A stretch of 10,358 nucleotides of DNA. It comes from Acidimicrobiales bacterium (GTDB taxonomy: Bacteria; Actinomycetota; Acidimicrobiia; Acidimicrobiales; JANYDT01). Each line of letters begins with the position of its first letter. Within the stretch, counting starts at the first letter, position 1. The stretch lies in assembly GCA_025358985.1 (NCBI GenBank), contig JANYHQ010000097.1:1-10358 (forward strand), written 5' to 3'. The translations under genes and the position numbers were made by a program. Below, piece after piece: positions 1 through 6,819 of this stretch. Under the pieces are notes generated by a model. It made no database searches. It saw only the letters and a program-made list of their open reading frames with translations, and was not told the origin of the DNA.

Positions 1-387
1 GACACCACGCTCGCGGTACTCGGCAACGATCGCTCCAAGATTGCCGGTGTCAACGTGGGCCGGGGCTGGTCGGTCCTGGCGACTAACGACGATCACCGCC
101 ACCGCTACAACTCAGTGCCCGGCGATCCCCGTTACAACGACACCGAACAGGCACTGGCCCTGTCGCCAACCATACGCGTACCTACCATCGTGCTACACGG
201 CGCCGACGACGGCGTCGACCCGGCATGGCAATCGGCGTCGATGCGAACCACGGAACGGTTCTCAGGACCCTACGAACGACGCGTGCTTCACGGAGTGGGA
301 CACAACATTCCGCAAGAAGCCCCCAACGCATTCGCCGCGGCAGTGCTCGACGTCGCTCGCCTCACCGATCAACCTCGAACGATGTGA
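1..387 (+). CDS. Alpha/beta hydrolase, C-terminal part (gene runs off the left edge)
   Basis: The frame is open from base 1 to the TGA at 385-387, giving the last 128 residues of an alpha/beta-hydrolase-fold enzyme. The strand carrying the catalytic acid is visible as VPTIVLHGADDGVDP, and the catalytic histidine sits in GVGHNIPQEAP, followed by the C-terminal helix. This spacing is usual for haloalkane dehalogenase, epoxide hydrolase and ester hydrolase relatives. The nucleophile elbow lies outside the window, so the reaction cannot be named. Residues 1-40 look less family-like than the rest, and the DNA downstream is full of broken genes, so this gene could also be damaged upstream. The fold is well supported; intactness is unknown. 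Confidence 0.75.
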   Translation, partial: DTTLAVLGNDRSKIAGVNVGRGWSVLATNDDHRHRYNSVPGDPRYNDTEQALALSPTIRVPTIVLHGADDGVDPAWQSASMRTTERFSGPYERRVLHGVGHNIPQEAPNAFAAAVLDVARLTDQPRTM

Positions 388-559
388 GCCCGTCGACGAC
401 TACGCCGAACTGGCGGTAAGCGTGTCGGACCGGGCCGTCACGTTCGGCGTCCTCGTCGCGGCTGCGACGCGCTGCTTCGAGCGGTGTGATGCGTCCCAAG
501 TCGAAAATGCAGTCACGAGTCGATGCCCAGCACGCCGGCCCTCGATGTTTCAGTCGGGA

Positions 560-999
560 TCGGGAGGCAGCCACGTCAACTACACGGTGTTCGTGGACGA
601 GATGTGGACCATTGAACGGGTCCAAGGTTGAACTATGGGTCGATGCACAAATCACATCGCATCATTCACGCCGACGGAGTGTGGACAGTCGGCGGCCGGG
701 AACGGCCCGACCTCAGCGGTTGCCAAGACCTCTATTTCGGTTGGCCGCCAATTACCAACCTCATCCCGATACGAGGCCTTGATACTGCTGTTGGCGAATC
801 GTTCGAAATCTTGGCGGCGTGGCTCCGATTCCCCGAATGAACCGTCGAACCGAACCGCCAGCGGTACACCCGACTCGCCCCAGACCTATGGCGTTACGAG
901 TCCGGGGCATAGGATTTCGAGCCGCTTGTCGACGAAAATGGGCTCGCCAACAGGTACTGAGTTGAACTTTGGCGAGCCGTCGCTCGAACCGATCCGTAG
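560..999 (+). pseudogene. Broken putative glycolipid-binding protein (DUF1089 / Glycolipid_bind family)
   Basis: Three frames must be joined to follow the protein. VNYTVFVDEMWTIERV lies around 575-622 in one frame. VELWVDAQ follows in the next frame. Then a long stretch from about 650 in frame 1 includes DGVWTVGG, PDLSGCQDLYFGWPPITN, IPIRGLDTAVGES, NRQRYTRLAPDLWRYESG and a final VDENGLANRY. These follow the recognisable order of the family (WxVDG, LxGCxDVDL, TNTLPIRRL, QRYTRL, RYES, DEdGL, YPgLWR). Frame 1 is cut by TGA at 838-840, TAG at 910-912 and TGA at 958-960, none at a position where the family has cysteine, and two frameshifts precede it. It is a decaying gene, not a functional one. 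The N-terminal part is not recognisable in 388-560, which otherwise holds nothing I can name. Confidence 0.75.
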
Positions 1000-1091
1000 C
1001 GCGTCGGAGAAGGGCCCGAGGTCCGGTCGTTTGTAGTCGTGAGCCACTGCCCTATTTTCCCCGCCACCTCGGCGTGCGCTACAACAATCAC

Positions 1092-1566
1092 ATGCCATGC
1101 GCTGACGTGACCATCCCCACCCCTGACGGGATATGCCCAGCATCGTTCCACCTGCCACAAGACGGCGGTCCGTGGCCCAGCGTAATCATGTACCCCGATG
1201 CCGGCGGCACCCGCCCCGCCATGCGCATCATTGCCACTCGCCTCGCCTCCTCCGGCTACGCCGTGCTCCTGCCCGACGTCTACTACCGCCACGGCAATTG
1301 GACACCGTTCTCCATGGACACGGTATTCACGCTCGACAGCGAACGCCAACGCCTCTTCCAAATGATCGGGTCGCTCAAGGCGGACATGAGTGTTCGGGAC
1401 TGCGGTGCGTTCCTCCACTTCCTAGCCACACACCCCGACGTGAAGACCGGCCCCGTTGGCACCACCGGCTACTGCATGGGAGGACGCATCTCACTCATCG
1501 TTGCAGGCCACCACCCCGACCGCATCGGCGCCGCAGCGTCGTTCCACGGCGGACGACTCGCCATTT
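1092..1566 (+). pseudogene. Dienelactone hydrolase family protein, C-terminally truncated
   Basis: The ATG at 1092 opens a typical dienelactone-hydrolase N-terminal half: VTIPTPDGICPASFHLP, then VIMYPDAGG at about residues 31-39, LLPDVYYRHG, and the nucleophile motif GTTGYCMGGR with Cys128. Similarity holds to FHGGRLAI (about residue 158). From there the same frame runs on to 1763 as arginine- and cysteine-rich sequence unlike the family. The Asp and His that complete the Cys-His-Asp triad are missing, as are about 80 residues. A deletion or frameshift near 1566 is the likely cause. The short tail in another frame ending near 1692 (RGDHMVTQPVHELFGRFVV) looks coding-like, but I cannot assign it. 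Family assignment is firm; function is probably lost. Confidence 0.75.
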
Positions 1567-1760
1567 CTACCCCAGCAATGCGACGCACCCGATGCCGCCG
1601 AGATAGCCAGTTGCGTCGGTGCCTTGCACAAGCGGGGCGATCACATGGTGACGCAACCGGTGCACGAGTTGTTCGGTCGCTTTGTGGTCTGACTGAAGGT
1701 CCTCCGGAACTTCCCTGCGGCCATCCGCAGACCCACTGGTGGAGCCACAACCCCTGCGCG

Positions 1761-1766
1761 TAGTGT
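1761..1766 (+). promoter_or_regulatory. Candidate -10 element (TAGTGT) of a leaderless promoter
   Basis: TAGTGT fits the actinobacterial TAnnnT -10 consensus and ends exactly 6 nt before the ATG at 1773, placing the transcription start at or next to the A of the start codon. No Shine-Dalgarno precedes this ATG, as expected for a leaderless mRNA. The minus-strand operon start at 6813 has the same geometry. TAnnnT is a short motif, so this is suggestive only. Confidence 0.4.
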
Positions 1767-1772
1767 CATCGT

Positions 1773-2240
1773 ATGAGGGCCCTTTACGATCTCCGCACCG
1801 ACGACGTCTTGGCCACGGTGCTTGCCGAGCACGGCGATGTACTCGGGCATCTCCAAGTGGCCTGGGTCGCTGCGTGGAGTTCGGTCGACCCTCGGACACT
1901 CGAGCTTTGCCGTCTGCACGTGGCCTCCATGCTCGGCTGCCAACACGAGCGCGCCGCCCGGACCCCGTTCGCCGTCGCTGCGGGATTCGACGAGCACAAG
2001 GCCGCCGCCCTGGATCGCTGGTACTCCTCGGACCGGTTCACCCCGGCCGAGCGGGCCTGTCTGGCCTTCACCGAAGCGTTCGTGATGGACGTTGCCTCGT
2101 TGGACGACGACTGCGCAGAGGCCGTCCGCGTCGAACTGGGCGACACCGGCCTGGTCAACTTCACCAACGCGCTGCTGGTCATCGAACAACGTCAACGCCT
2201 CCGACAGATCTGGGAACGACTGTTCGGAGGTACCGCATGA
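1773..2240 (+). CDS. AhpD/carboxymuconolactone decarboxylase-like protein without the second active-site cysteine
   Basis: This 155-residue all-helical protein belongs to the AhpD/CMD-like superfamily. The family signature is an acidic residue 12 positions before the first cysteine of CxxC. Here it reads Glu44, then Cys56, but the second cysteine is replaced by Glu59 (GCQHE), with Arg63 four residues later. It therefore cannot form the usual active-site disulfide, although Cys46 and Cys56 are present. It is first in a tightly coupled operon and its TGA overlaps the next gene's ATG (ATGA). The next gene encodes a family member with a CxxU motif, so the two may form a mixed oligomer; that is inference. 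Start: the only ATG that fits the family start, behind a TAnnnT box and without Shine-Dalgarno. Confidence 0.85.
   Translation: MRALYDLRTDDVLATVLAEHGDVLGHLQVAWVAAWSSVDPRTLELCRLHVASMLGCQHERAARTPFAVAAGFDEHKAAALDRWYSSDRFTPAERACLAFTEAFVMDVASLDDDCAEAVRVELGDTGLVNFTNALLVIEQRQRLRQIWERLFGGTA
2226..2230 (+). promoter_or_regulatory. Shine-Dalgarno GGAGG for the second AhpD-like gene
   Basis: GGAGG lies 6 nt before the ATG at 2237, inside the end of the preceding gene. It fixes the start of the TGA-containing gene and shows that translation is actively initiated there, which argues against a dead reading frame. Confidence 0.7.
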
Positions 2241-2734
2241 TCCGCAATCGTCGCGTCGGTCCCGACGCCGCAGGTGATCGCAACCTGCGCCGGGCACTGG
2301 GTGAGTGGCAGGCCTCGGTGGTCCGCCTCGACGGCGTCGATGCCGTCACCACCGAACTGGTGCGCCTGCGATGCGCCCATCATCATGACTGCGGCACCTG
2401 ACTGTCGGTGCGCCTGGCAGTTGCCAGGGATGAGGGACTCGACGAAGCAACCATCACTGCCGCCGAACAGGGTGCCGCAATCACCGACGCGCAGCGAGAT
2501 GCCCGGGCCTTGGCCGATCAGCTGATGACCCAGCCCGGGGCCATCGACGACGGGTTGATACGCGCACTTCGTACATCGTTCAGCGACGACCAGCTGCTTG
2601 AGCTGACCCTCGACGTGATGAAGTGGAACTACCAGAAGGTGAGCGTTGCCCTGGGACTCGACGCCGAGGTGCGGCCCGGCCAACTTACCGACCTGGTATT
2701 CGACGAGCACGGCCACTGGGTGCGCCCGGCATGA
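2237..2734 (+). CDS. AhpD/CMD-like selenoprotein candidate (CxxU, in-frame TGA at 2399-2401)
   Basis: Read through one TGA this is a 165-residue AhpD/CMD-like protein. Residues 1-54 end in TTELVRLRCAHHHDCGT. The TGA is codon 55, and the same frame continues LSVRLAVARDEGLDEAT to the TGA at 2732-2734. Glu40 is 12 residues before Cys52, as in AhpD; the TGA occupies the place of the second catalytic cysteine (C52-G-T-U55), with Arg59 where AhpD has His. A perfect hairpin follows (separate entry). The gene starts behind GGAGG, overlaps its upstream neighbour by ATGA and is followed by the SDR with another ATGA overlap, so it sits inside a translated operon. In AhpD this motif cycles through thiol and disulfide; a selenenylsulfide would do the same here. 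The alternative is a simple nonsense mutation of that cysteine, made less likely by the second independent case at 6559. Confidence 0.8.
2402..2428 (+). promoter_or_regulatory. Candidate bacterial SECIS element after the TGA at 2399-2401
   Basis: After the TGA come 11 nt, then CCTGGC (2413-2418), loop AGTT (2419-2422) and GCCAGG (2423-2428), a perfect 6-bp stem. The apical loop begins 17 nt after the TGA. Known bacterial SECIS hairpins place a small loop with G in the first two positions about 16-37 nt after UGA, so this fits, near the short limit. It overlaps codons for RLAVAR. Confidence 0.65.
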
Positions 2735-3537
2735 ACGATGCCGACGGATCGGTGGTGCTGGTCACCGGGTCCGCAGTTGGTATCGGCAGTGCCATTTGTA
2801 CGTCGTTCGCCGCACGAGGGGCTCGGATCGTGGGGCTCGACACCGACGCCGCCAACAACGCCCTCACCGCCCGGGCGGTGGCCGAACAGGGTGCCCAGGT
2901 TCGTATGTTCACCTGCGATGTCGGTGATCCCAACGCGGTCGAGGCTGCAGTACGGCAGGTAGTCGAGGAGTGGGGCCGCATTGACGTCCTGGTCAACAAC
3001 GCCGCCCTCTGGAACGACACACGCCTCACCGCAGGGGACTACACCACGCAGGTCCGAGCCTTTCATCAGGCCATGGATTCCTGCGTCACCGGTTCGTTCC
3101 ACTGCGCCGCGGCGGTGGTGCCGGCCATGGCGCCAGGGGGCAACATCGTCAACCTGCTGACCAACCACATCCGCGCCGATCAGCTGATCACCGGCCTGCC
3201 TGCCACCGGGTACGACGCCGCTAAGTTTGCACAGTGGCGGCTCACCGAGCACTGGGCGGTGGAGCTGGCCCCAATGGGTATTCGGGTCAACGGCTTGGCC
3301 TTCGGCGCAACCGACACGCCGATGCTGCGCGCCGTTTCTGACAAGTACGCCGATGCCGGTATGCGCGCAGACGATGTGGCCCGGGCCGTCATCAATGTCG
3401 TCGGCCAGGGTCCACAGGGCGACAACGGGATAGTCCACGACTTCGGCTTCACCGGGGCTCCGTTGGCCGAAGCCCGTGCAGTGATCGAGCGCCTAGCTTA
3501 CGCGTCGACGGCAGCGGGCTCACCACTCCACCGGTAG
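2731..3537 (+). CDS. Short-chain dehydrogenase/reductase (SDR), NAD-type
   Basis: This is a 268-residue classical SDR. The cofactor motif TGSAVGIG spans residues 12-19, Asp37 at the end of strand beta-2 favours NAD(H), DVGD lies at 63-66, and NNAA at 89-92 replaces the usual NNAG. The active site has Tyr161 and Lys165 (YDAAK). The usual catalytic Ser position in the IVNxSS strand is Thr144 (IVNLLT). The stretch between that strand and Tyr is a few residues longer than usual. The ATG overlaps the preceding TGA (ATGA), so it is co-translated with the CxxU gene. It probably oxidises an alcohol or reduces a ketone in the same pathway as the P450s; the substrate is unknown. Its 3' end overlaps the convergent P450-like gene by 18 bp. 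Confidence 0.9.
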   Translation: MNDADGSVVLVTGSAVGIGSAICTSFAARGARIVGLDTDAANNALTARAVAEQGAQVRMFTCDVGDPNAVEAAVRQVVEEWGRIDVLVNNAALWNDTRLTAGDYTTQVRAFHQAMDSCVTGSFHCAAAVVPAMAPGGNIVNLLTNHIRADQLITGLPATGYDAAKFAQWRLTEHWAVELAPMGIRVNGLAFGATDTPMLRAVSDKYADAGMRADDVARAVINVVGQGPQGDNGIVHDFGFTGAPLAEARAVIERLAYASTAAGSPLHR

Positions 3538-4764
3538 ATGCCAACAGGTGTGCATCTCGCCCAGACGCAACGACCGCAGCCGCGGCTGCGATCCCGCGAC
3601 GAGGGAGATATTCGGAAACGCCTCCAACAGGGTTTGCGAGGCGGCAACCGCAATGTCGCGGTTCAGCGCGTACCTGGAGCGGGGACGATCCTCGGGGACA
3701 GCAGGGTGCTTCGACGGCACACCGGTGCCGGCGGAGATCCCACTGGCCAACCCATCGGCCCGGTAGGTCCCGCGCGGTTCGCGTTGGCAGATGTCGGCGC
3801 GTCGCACGATAAACGTCTCCGGGTCGTCGAACACCCGTGGGTCGCGGTTGGCCGCCGCCGCAGAGCATCGCAGGAGCGCACCCTCAGGCAAGAGCCGACC
3901 GAAGCGCTCGACCTCGTGACGGCAAAAGCGGTCAGCTGACACGACCGGGGTGCTGTGGCGCAGGGCCTCCAGGTAGGCGAAGCGCATCAGGCGGGGATCA
4001 TTGCGGACCACAGCCAGTTGTTTCGGATGGCTCAGCAGCAGAAACCACATATTGGCAAGCGCACCGTGGAGCGTCTGGTGATCGGCCTCCACCAGCGTCA
4101 CCACCAGGTCGGGCGCGGTTGCGCCGAGACGAGCCGCCACCGAGATCAGGTCGGCGCCGTCTCCACCGGCCCGTTGACTCAGCAATGGACCAAACAGCGC
4201 AGCCAGCGCATCCAGTGAAACCAGCCCCGCGTTGCGCGCACGTGGTTCGCTGCCGACACCGCGTTGCGCCGACAGGTGGTGGCGGACGAAGCTTTCCACC
4301 AGCGCGTCGGGCAACGCCAAGGCGCGGACCAGCAACTCCAGGGCCAGCCGGGCGCACATACCGGTGGCCAGGTCAGCGGTGTTCTGCCCACTACGAAACT
4401 CGTCGATGATCTTCGACACCGTCGGCCCCACGCCCGCGTCGGCGGCATCGGCAACGGACTGGGCCACCCCGACGTCGGCTCCCAGGTCGTAGCCCCATCC
4501 TACGCGCGCATAAGACCACAGGCGAGGTCGTGACTCGTAGTTGGCCTCATCGGCGAACACCGACGTGACATCGTCGTAACGCGTGATCCAGAACGCGTTC
4601 TGGGGCCAGTCCCGGTAGCACGGGTAGTGCTCCCGCAAGATGGCCACCAGCGGGTACGGGTCGTCCAGGTACGCCTCGGAACTGAGCTGGCGGGGTTTGA
4701 TCAGCGCAGTCGTTTCACGCACCCGCATCCGTTGGTAGACCTCGTAGGTCCGCCAGGTGGTCAC
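3520..4764 (-). CDS. P450-like protein lacking the heme-ligand cysteine
   Basis: This 414-residue protein is clearly a P450 homologue: ITRYDDV near the N-terminus, an I-helix with ADHQT at about 227-231 followed by NMWFLLLSHP, and ExxR as Glu266-A-L-Arg269. Where the FGxGxHxCxG loop belongs it reads LASGISAGTG, then PSKHPAVPEDRPRSRY (about 340-365), with no cysteine. The C-helix H-x-x-x-R heme-contact motif is also not seen. The flow is orderly and the ExxR and C-terminal helices are kept, so this does not look like random decay. Without the thiolate it should not be a normal monooxygenase. It may be a partner or scaffold for the P450 just upstream, or bind heme differently (inference). Start: GTG overlapping the upstream TGA (GTGA). 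An ATG-start reading beginning 70 codons earlier lies inside the upstream gene and is rejected. Confidence 0.8.
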   Translation of the reverse strand: MTTWRTYEVYQRMRVRETTALIKPRQLSSEAYLDDPYPLVAILREHYPCYRDWPQNAFWITRYDDVTSVFADEANYESRPRLWSYARVGWGYDLGADVGVAQSVADAADAGVGPTVSKIIDEFRSGQNTADLATGMCARLALELLVRALALPDALVESFVRHHLSAQRGVGSEPRARNAGLVSLDALAALFGPLLSQRAGGDGADLISVAARLGATAPDLVVTLVEADHQTLHGALANMWFLLLSHPKQLAVVRNDPRLMRFAYLEALRHSTPVVSADRFCRHEVERFGRLLPEGALLRCSAAAANRDPRVFDDPETFIVRRADICQREPRGTYRADGLASGISAGTGVPSKHPAVPEDRPRSRYALNRDIAVAASQTLLEAFPNISLVAGSQPRLRSLRLGEMHTCWHLPVEW

Positions 4765-6233
4765 GTCGGCACGCCGACCAGGTCGGTCGGCGTGAGGCGC
4801 ACCCAGAGCGAGCGAATGGCCCCCAGCCCGATGGGCGCAGGTGCCACGCCATCGATGTCGGTGAGCATCCGATCGGTGTCGACTGAGATGTTCAGCCCTC
4901 TGCGCCGCAACTCGGCGTCGAGCACCTTCGATCCGATCACCGCCTCCTGCTGGCTGATCCAGGCCCCGGGGCACAGGTGCGGGCCCACCCCAAACGCCAT
5001 ATGGCTGGCCCGTCCGTGTTGGCGATAGCCGCTACGGATGATCTTGCCCGTATAGAGGTCGTCGCGAGAGATATCGAAGCGCTCGGGTTCAGCGAACACG
5101 CGGTCGTCGTGATTGGCCGAGAAGTCGACCATCTGCATCAGCGAACCGGCCGGAACGGCCACGCCGTGCAGCTCCAGGTCGTGACTGTTATGACGGGGCT
5201 GTCCGCCGATGGAGCTGGAATGGCGCAGTGTCTCGTGGAACGCTGCGTCCCACAACAATTCATCTGCGCGCAGACGATGAAACTGGTCCGGGTGCTGGAG
5301 CAGCAGGTACCACATATTCAGCATGGCACCGCGCGTGGTTTCTCCACCGCCACCGACGACGAGTGCAATATTGGACGTGATCTCCTCGGTGGAGAGGTCG
5401 AAACCGTCCATCGTCGAGGCGCACAGTTCCGAGATGATGTCGCGTCCGATCCGGTTGCCGTCGATATCGGTCAGATACGTCGGCTGGATGCGCCGCTCGG
5501 CTACCAGAGCTTCGACGAAGGCTTCCAGGTCAGCTCGCGCTTCAATGCCTTGTTGCGCAGCCTCCGAACCACCCAGACCGTTCATCATCGACGAGTACCA
5601 GTAAAAGAACTGCTGGCGGGCGTAATCGGGGAACCCCAACACCTGGCAAACCACACGGATCGGGAACTCATTGGCGAAGGCCTTGCCCAACTCGACGCTG
5701 ACCGACCCGTCAGCGTTGTCGACCACACCGTTGCGCTCCAATCGGTCGTCGAACCACGTGGCGATCATCTCGGCGGCCAGCCGTTCGATGATCGGGATAC
5801 GCCGCTCCAAAGCCTGGCCGACCAGGTGACGGCCGTAGAGGTTGCGCCGCCGCCGATGCTCCACCCCGGACAACTCCAACTGGGTGTTGCCGAGCACCCC
5901 GTTGGACATCCCCTTGGGGATGGTGTTGAACCCCTCGTCGTCGTTGTAACAGGCCGTGATGTCGTCATAGCGGGTGACCCAGTAGCAATTGTGCAGCTGG
6001 TCGTGGAACACCGGGTAGTGATCGCGCAGAATGCGGTAGTACGGGTACGGGTTGCGCTGGAACTCGGCAGAGTCGAATACCCGCGGATCGAATAGGGGGG
6101 TGCCGTCAGCCGCGGTGCCCATGTCGACGGCGGTACCCAACGGCATCCGGGGGAATTCGGGGCGTGCACCGACGAACCGGTGCGGTTCCATCACTGTTTC
6201 GATGCCCGCTCGGTATGGGCATGACTGGGCCAT
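4761..6233 (-). CDS. Cytochrome P450 monooxygenase
   Basis: This 490-residue soluble P450 has all hallmarks: HRRRR heme-contact motif in the C-helix region, I-helix GGGGETT with Glu298-Thr299, ExxR as Glu334-T-L-Arg337, and heme loop FGVGPHLCPG with thiolate Cys421. It lacks a membrane anchor, as is usual for bacterial enzymes fed by a ferredoxin; the 7Fe ferredoxin gene starting at 6929 is an obvious candidate donor. The substrate cannot be told from sequence; the company of an SDR suggests hydroxylation followed by alcohol oxidation. Start: ATG at 6233, 19 nt after the stop of the upstream AhpD-like gene, with GAGG 8 nt ahead. The longer frame to 6302 would run into that gene. The last 4 bp overlap the P450-like gene. 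Confidence 0.93.
   Translation of the reverse strand: MAQSCPYRAGIETVMEPHRFVGARPEFPRMPLGTAVDMGTAADGTPLFDPRVFDSAEFQRNPYPYYRILRDHYPVFHDQLHNCYWVTRYDDITACYNDDEGFNTIPKGMSNGVLGNTQLELSGVEHRRRRNLYGRHLVGQALERRIPIIERLAAEMIATWFDDRLERNGVVDNADGSVSVELGKAFANEFPIRVVCQVLGFPDYARQQFFYWYSSMMNGLGGSEAAQQGIEARADLEAFVEALVAERRIQPTYLTDIDGNRIGRDIISELCASTMDGFDLSTEEITSNIALVVGGGGETTRGAMLNMWYLLLQHPDQFHRLRADELLWDAAFHETLRHSSSIGGQPRHNSHDLELHGVAVPAGSLMQMVDFSANHDDRVFAEPERFDISRDDLYTGKIIRSGYRQHGRASHMAFGVGPHLCPGAWISQQEAVIGSKVLDAELRRRGLNISVDTDRMLTDIDGVAPAPIGLGAIRSLWVRLTPTDLVGVPT
4770..4794 (-). promoter_or_regulatory. Strong hairpin covering the translation start region of the P450-like gene
   Basis: On the minus strand the arms CACGCCGACC and GGTCGGCGTG form a perfect 10-bp GC-rich stem with a 5-nt loop (GACCT). 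It ends 5 nt before the GTG start at 4764, inside the last codons of the P450 gene. There is no U-tract, so it is not a standard terminator. It would hide the ribosome-binding region of the second gene unless ribosomes finishing the P450 open it, that is, translational coupling. Confidence 0.5.
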
Positions 6234-6252
6234 GATCGGTGCCTCGAGGGAC

Positions 6253-6813
6253 CTAGATGTCGACAGCCACGATGTCGGGGTTCGGAATCCGCAACATGGC
6301 AACCAGCTGACCCATGGACAAGAACTGGGCGATGACGATACTCAATTCAATGAACTCGGCGTGGGAAAACTCCGCCAGCAACTCGACCAGAAAGAGGTCG
6401 TCGACGTCATGGGTGCCGTACATGGCTTCGGCGTAGCGCACGGCCAGCCGCTGACGGGGAGTAAAGCCGGCGATGTCGACCGTGCCCATCTGGGCGGCTT
6501 CGATGAGGTGCTCGGAAACTGCCTGCTGACCAGACCGGTCAGAGAACCGCCCGTTCAGTCAGTAGTGGCAGCCGTTAAGTGCCGCGATACGCAGCCGGGC
6601 GGCCTCCTTCACCGGCAGTTCCAAATTTCCGCCGAGCACCAGCGGCCAATAGAACTTGGTCCACGCAATGAACGCTTCGGGGGCGTGGCCGAGCTGACGA
6701 ACCCACCGGGGGTCGACCCCCTTATCGATGAGACTCTGCAGCTCCGGCGTGATTGGCGACTGCGGTAAGCGAGGCGTTGGCACCGCACAGGCGAGCTGGG
6801 GGGCAGTGGTCAT
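6253..6813 (-). CDS. AhpD/CMD-like selenoprotein candidate (CxxU, in-frame TGA at 6559-6561)
   Basis: Read through one TGA this is a 186-residue AhpD/CMD-like protein, normal for the family. The first 84 residues end in KEAARLRIAALNGCHY. The TGA is codon 85, and the same frame continues LNGRFSDRSG, then FTPRQRLAVRYAEAM and a helical C-terminus to the TAG at 6253. Glu70 is 12 residues before Cys82, the TGA replaces the second cysteine (C82-H-Y-U85), and Arg89 follows four residues later. This is the same E-x11-C-x2-U-x3-R pattern as the plus-strand gene at 2237, although the two proteins are otherwise quite different. A perfect hairpin with loop GGTCT follows. It is first in an operon with two P450-family genes. 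Likely role: thiol/selenol redox chemistry or peroxide handling beside the P450 (inference). Alternative: nonsense mutation. Confidence 0.85.
6526..6558 (-). promoter_or_regulatory. Candidate bacterial SECIS element with GGTCT loop
   Basis: On the minus strand, 16 nt follow the TGA, then CTGACC (6542-6537), loop GGTCT (6536-6532) and GGTCAG (6531-6526): a perfect 6-bp stem, extendable by two pairs around one bulged C. The loop begins 22 nt after the TGA. GGUCU is the same apical loop as in the E. coli fdhF SECIS recognised by SelB, and the distance is in the normal range. Confidence 0.8.
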
Positions 6814-6819
6814 GTCAAC

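Noticed and set aside
41..631. Plus-strand ORF of 196 codons
   Set aside because: The first part is the out-of-frame shadow of the alpha/beta hydrolase. Only its last roughly 20 residues are meaningful, and these belong to the glycolipid-binding remnant.
838..960. TGA codons in the glycolipid-binding remnant as further selenocysteine sites
   Set aside because: They do not fall on cysteine positions, a TAG lies between them, and two frameshifts precede them.
1641..2297. Minus-strand ORF of 218 codons opposite the first AhpD-like gene
   Set aside because: It shows no recognisable family and low-complexity Gly/Arg composition, and is explained as a shadow.
2237..2734. Plain pseudogene reading of the TGA-split AhpD-like gene
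   Set aside because: A single TGA on the catalytic cysteine, a following hairpin, intact frames on both sides, operon coupling and a second identical case make decay the weaker explanation, though it is not excluded without genome data.
4765..4974. N-terminal 70-residue extension of the P450-like protein
   Set aside because: It lies wholly inside the upstream P450 gene in another frame and is Arg/His-rich; the GTG overlapping the upstream stop is the natural start.
4977..6095. Long plus-strand ORF (372 codons) opposite the P450 gene
   Set aside because: It is the antisense shadow of a well-supported P450 in high-GC DNA; the translation shows no family and no start signal.
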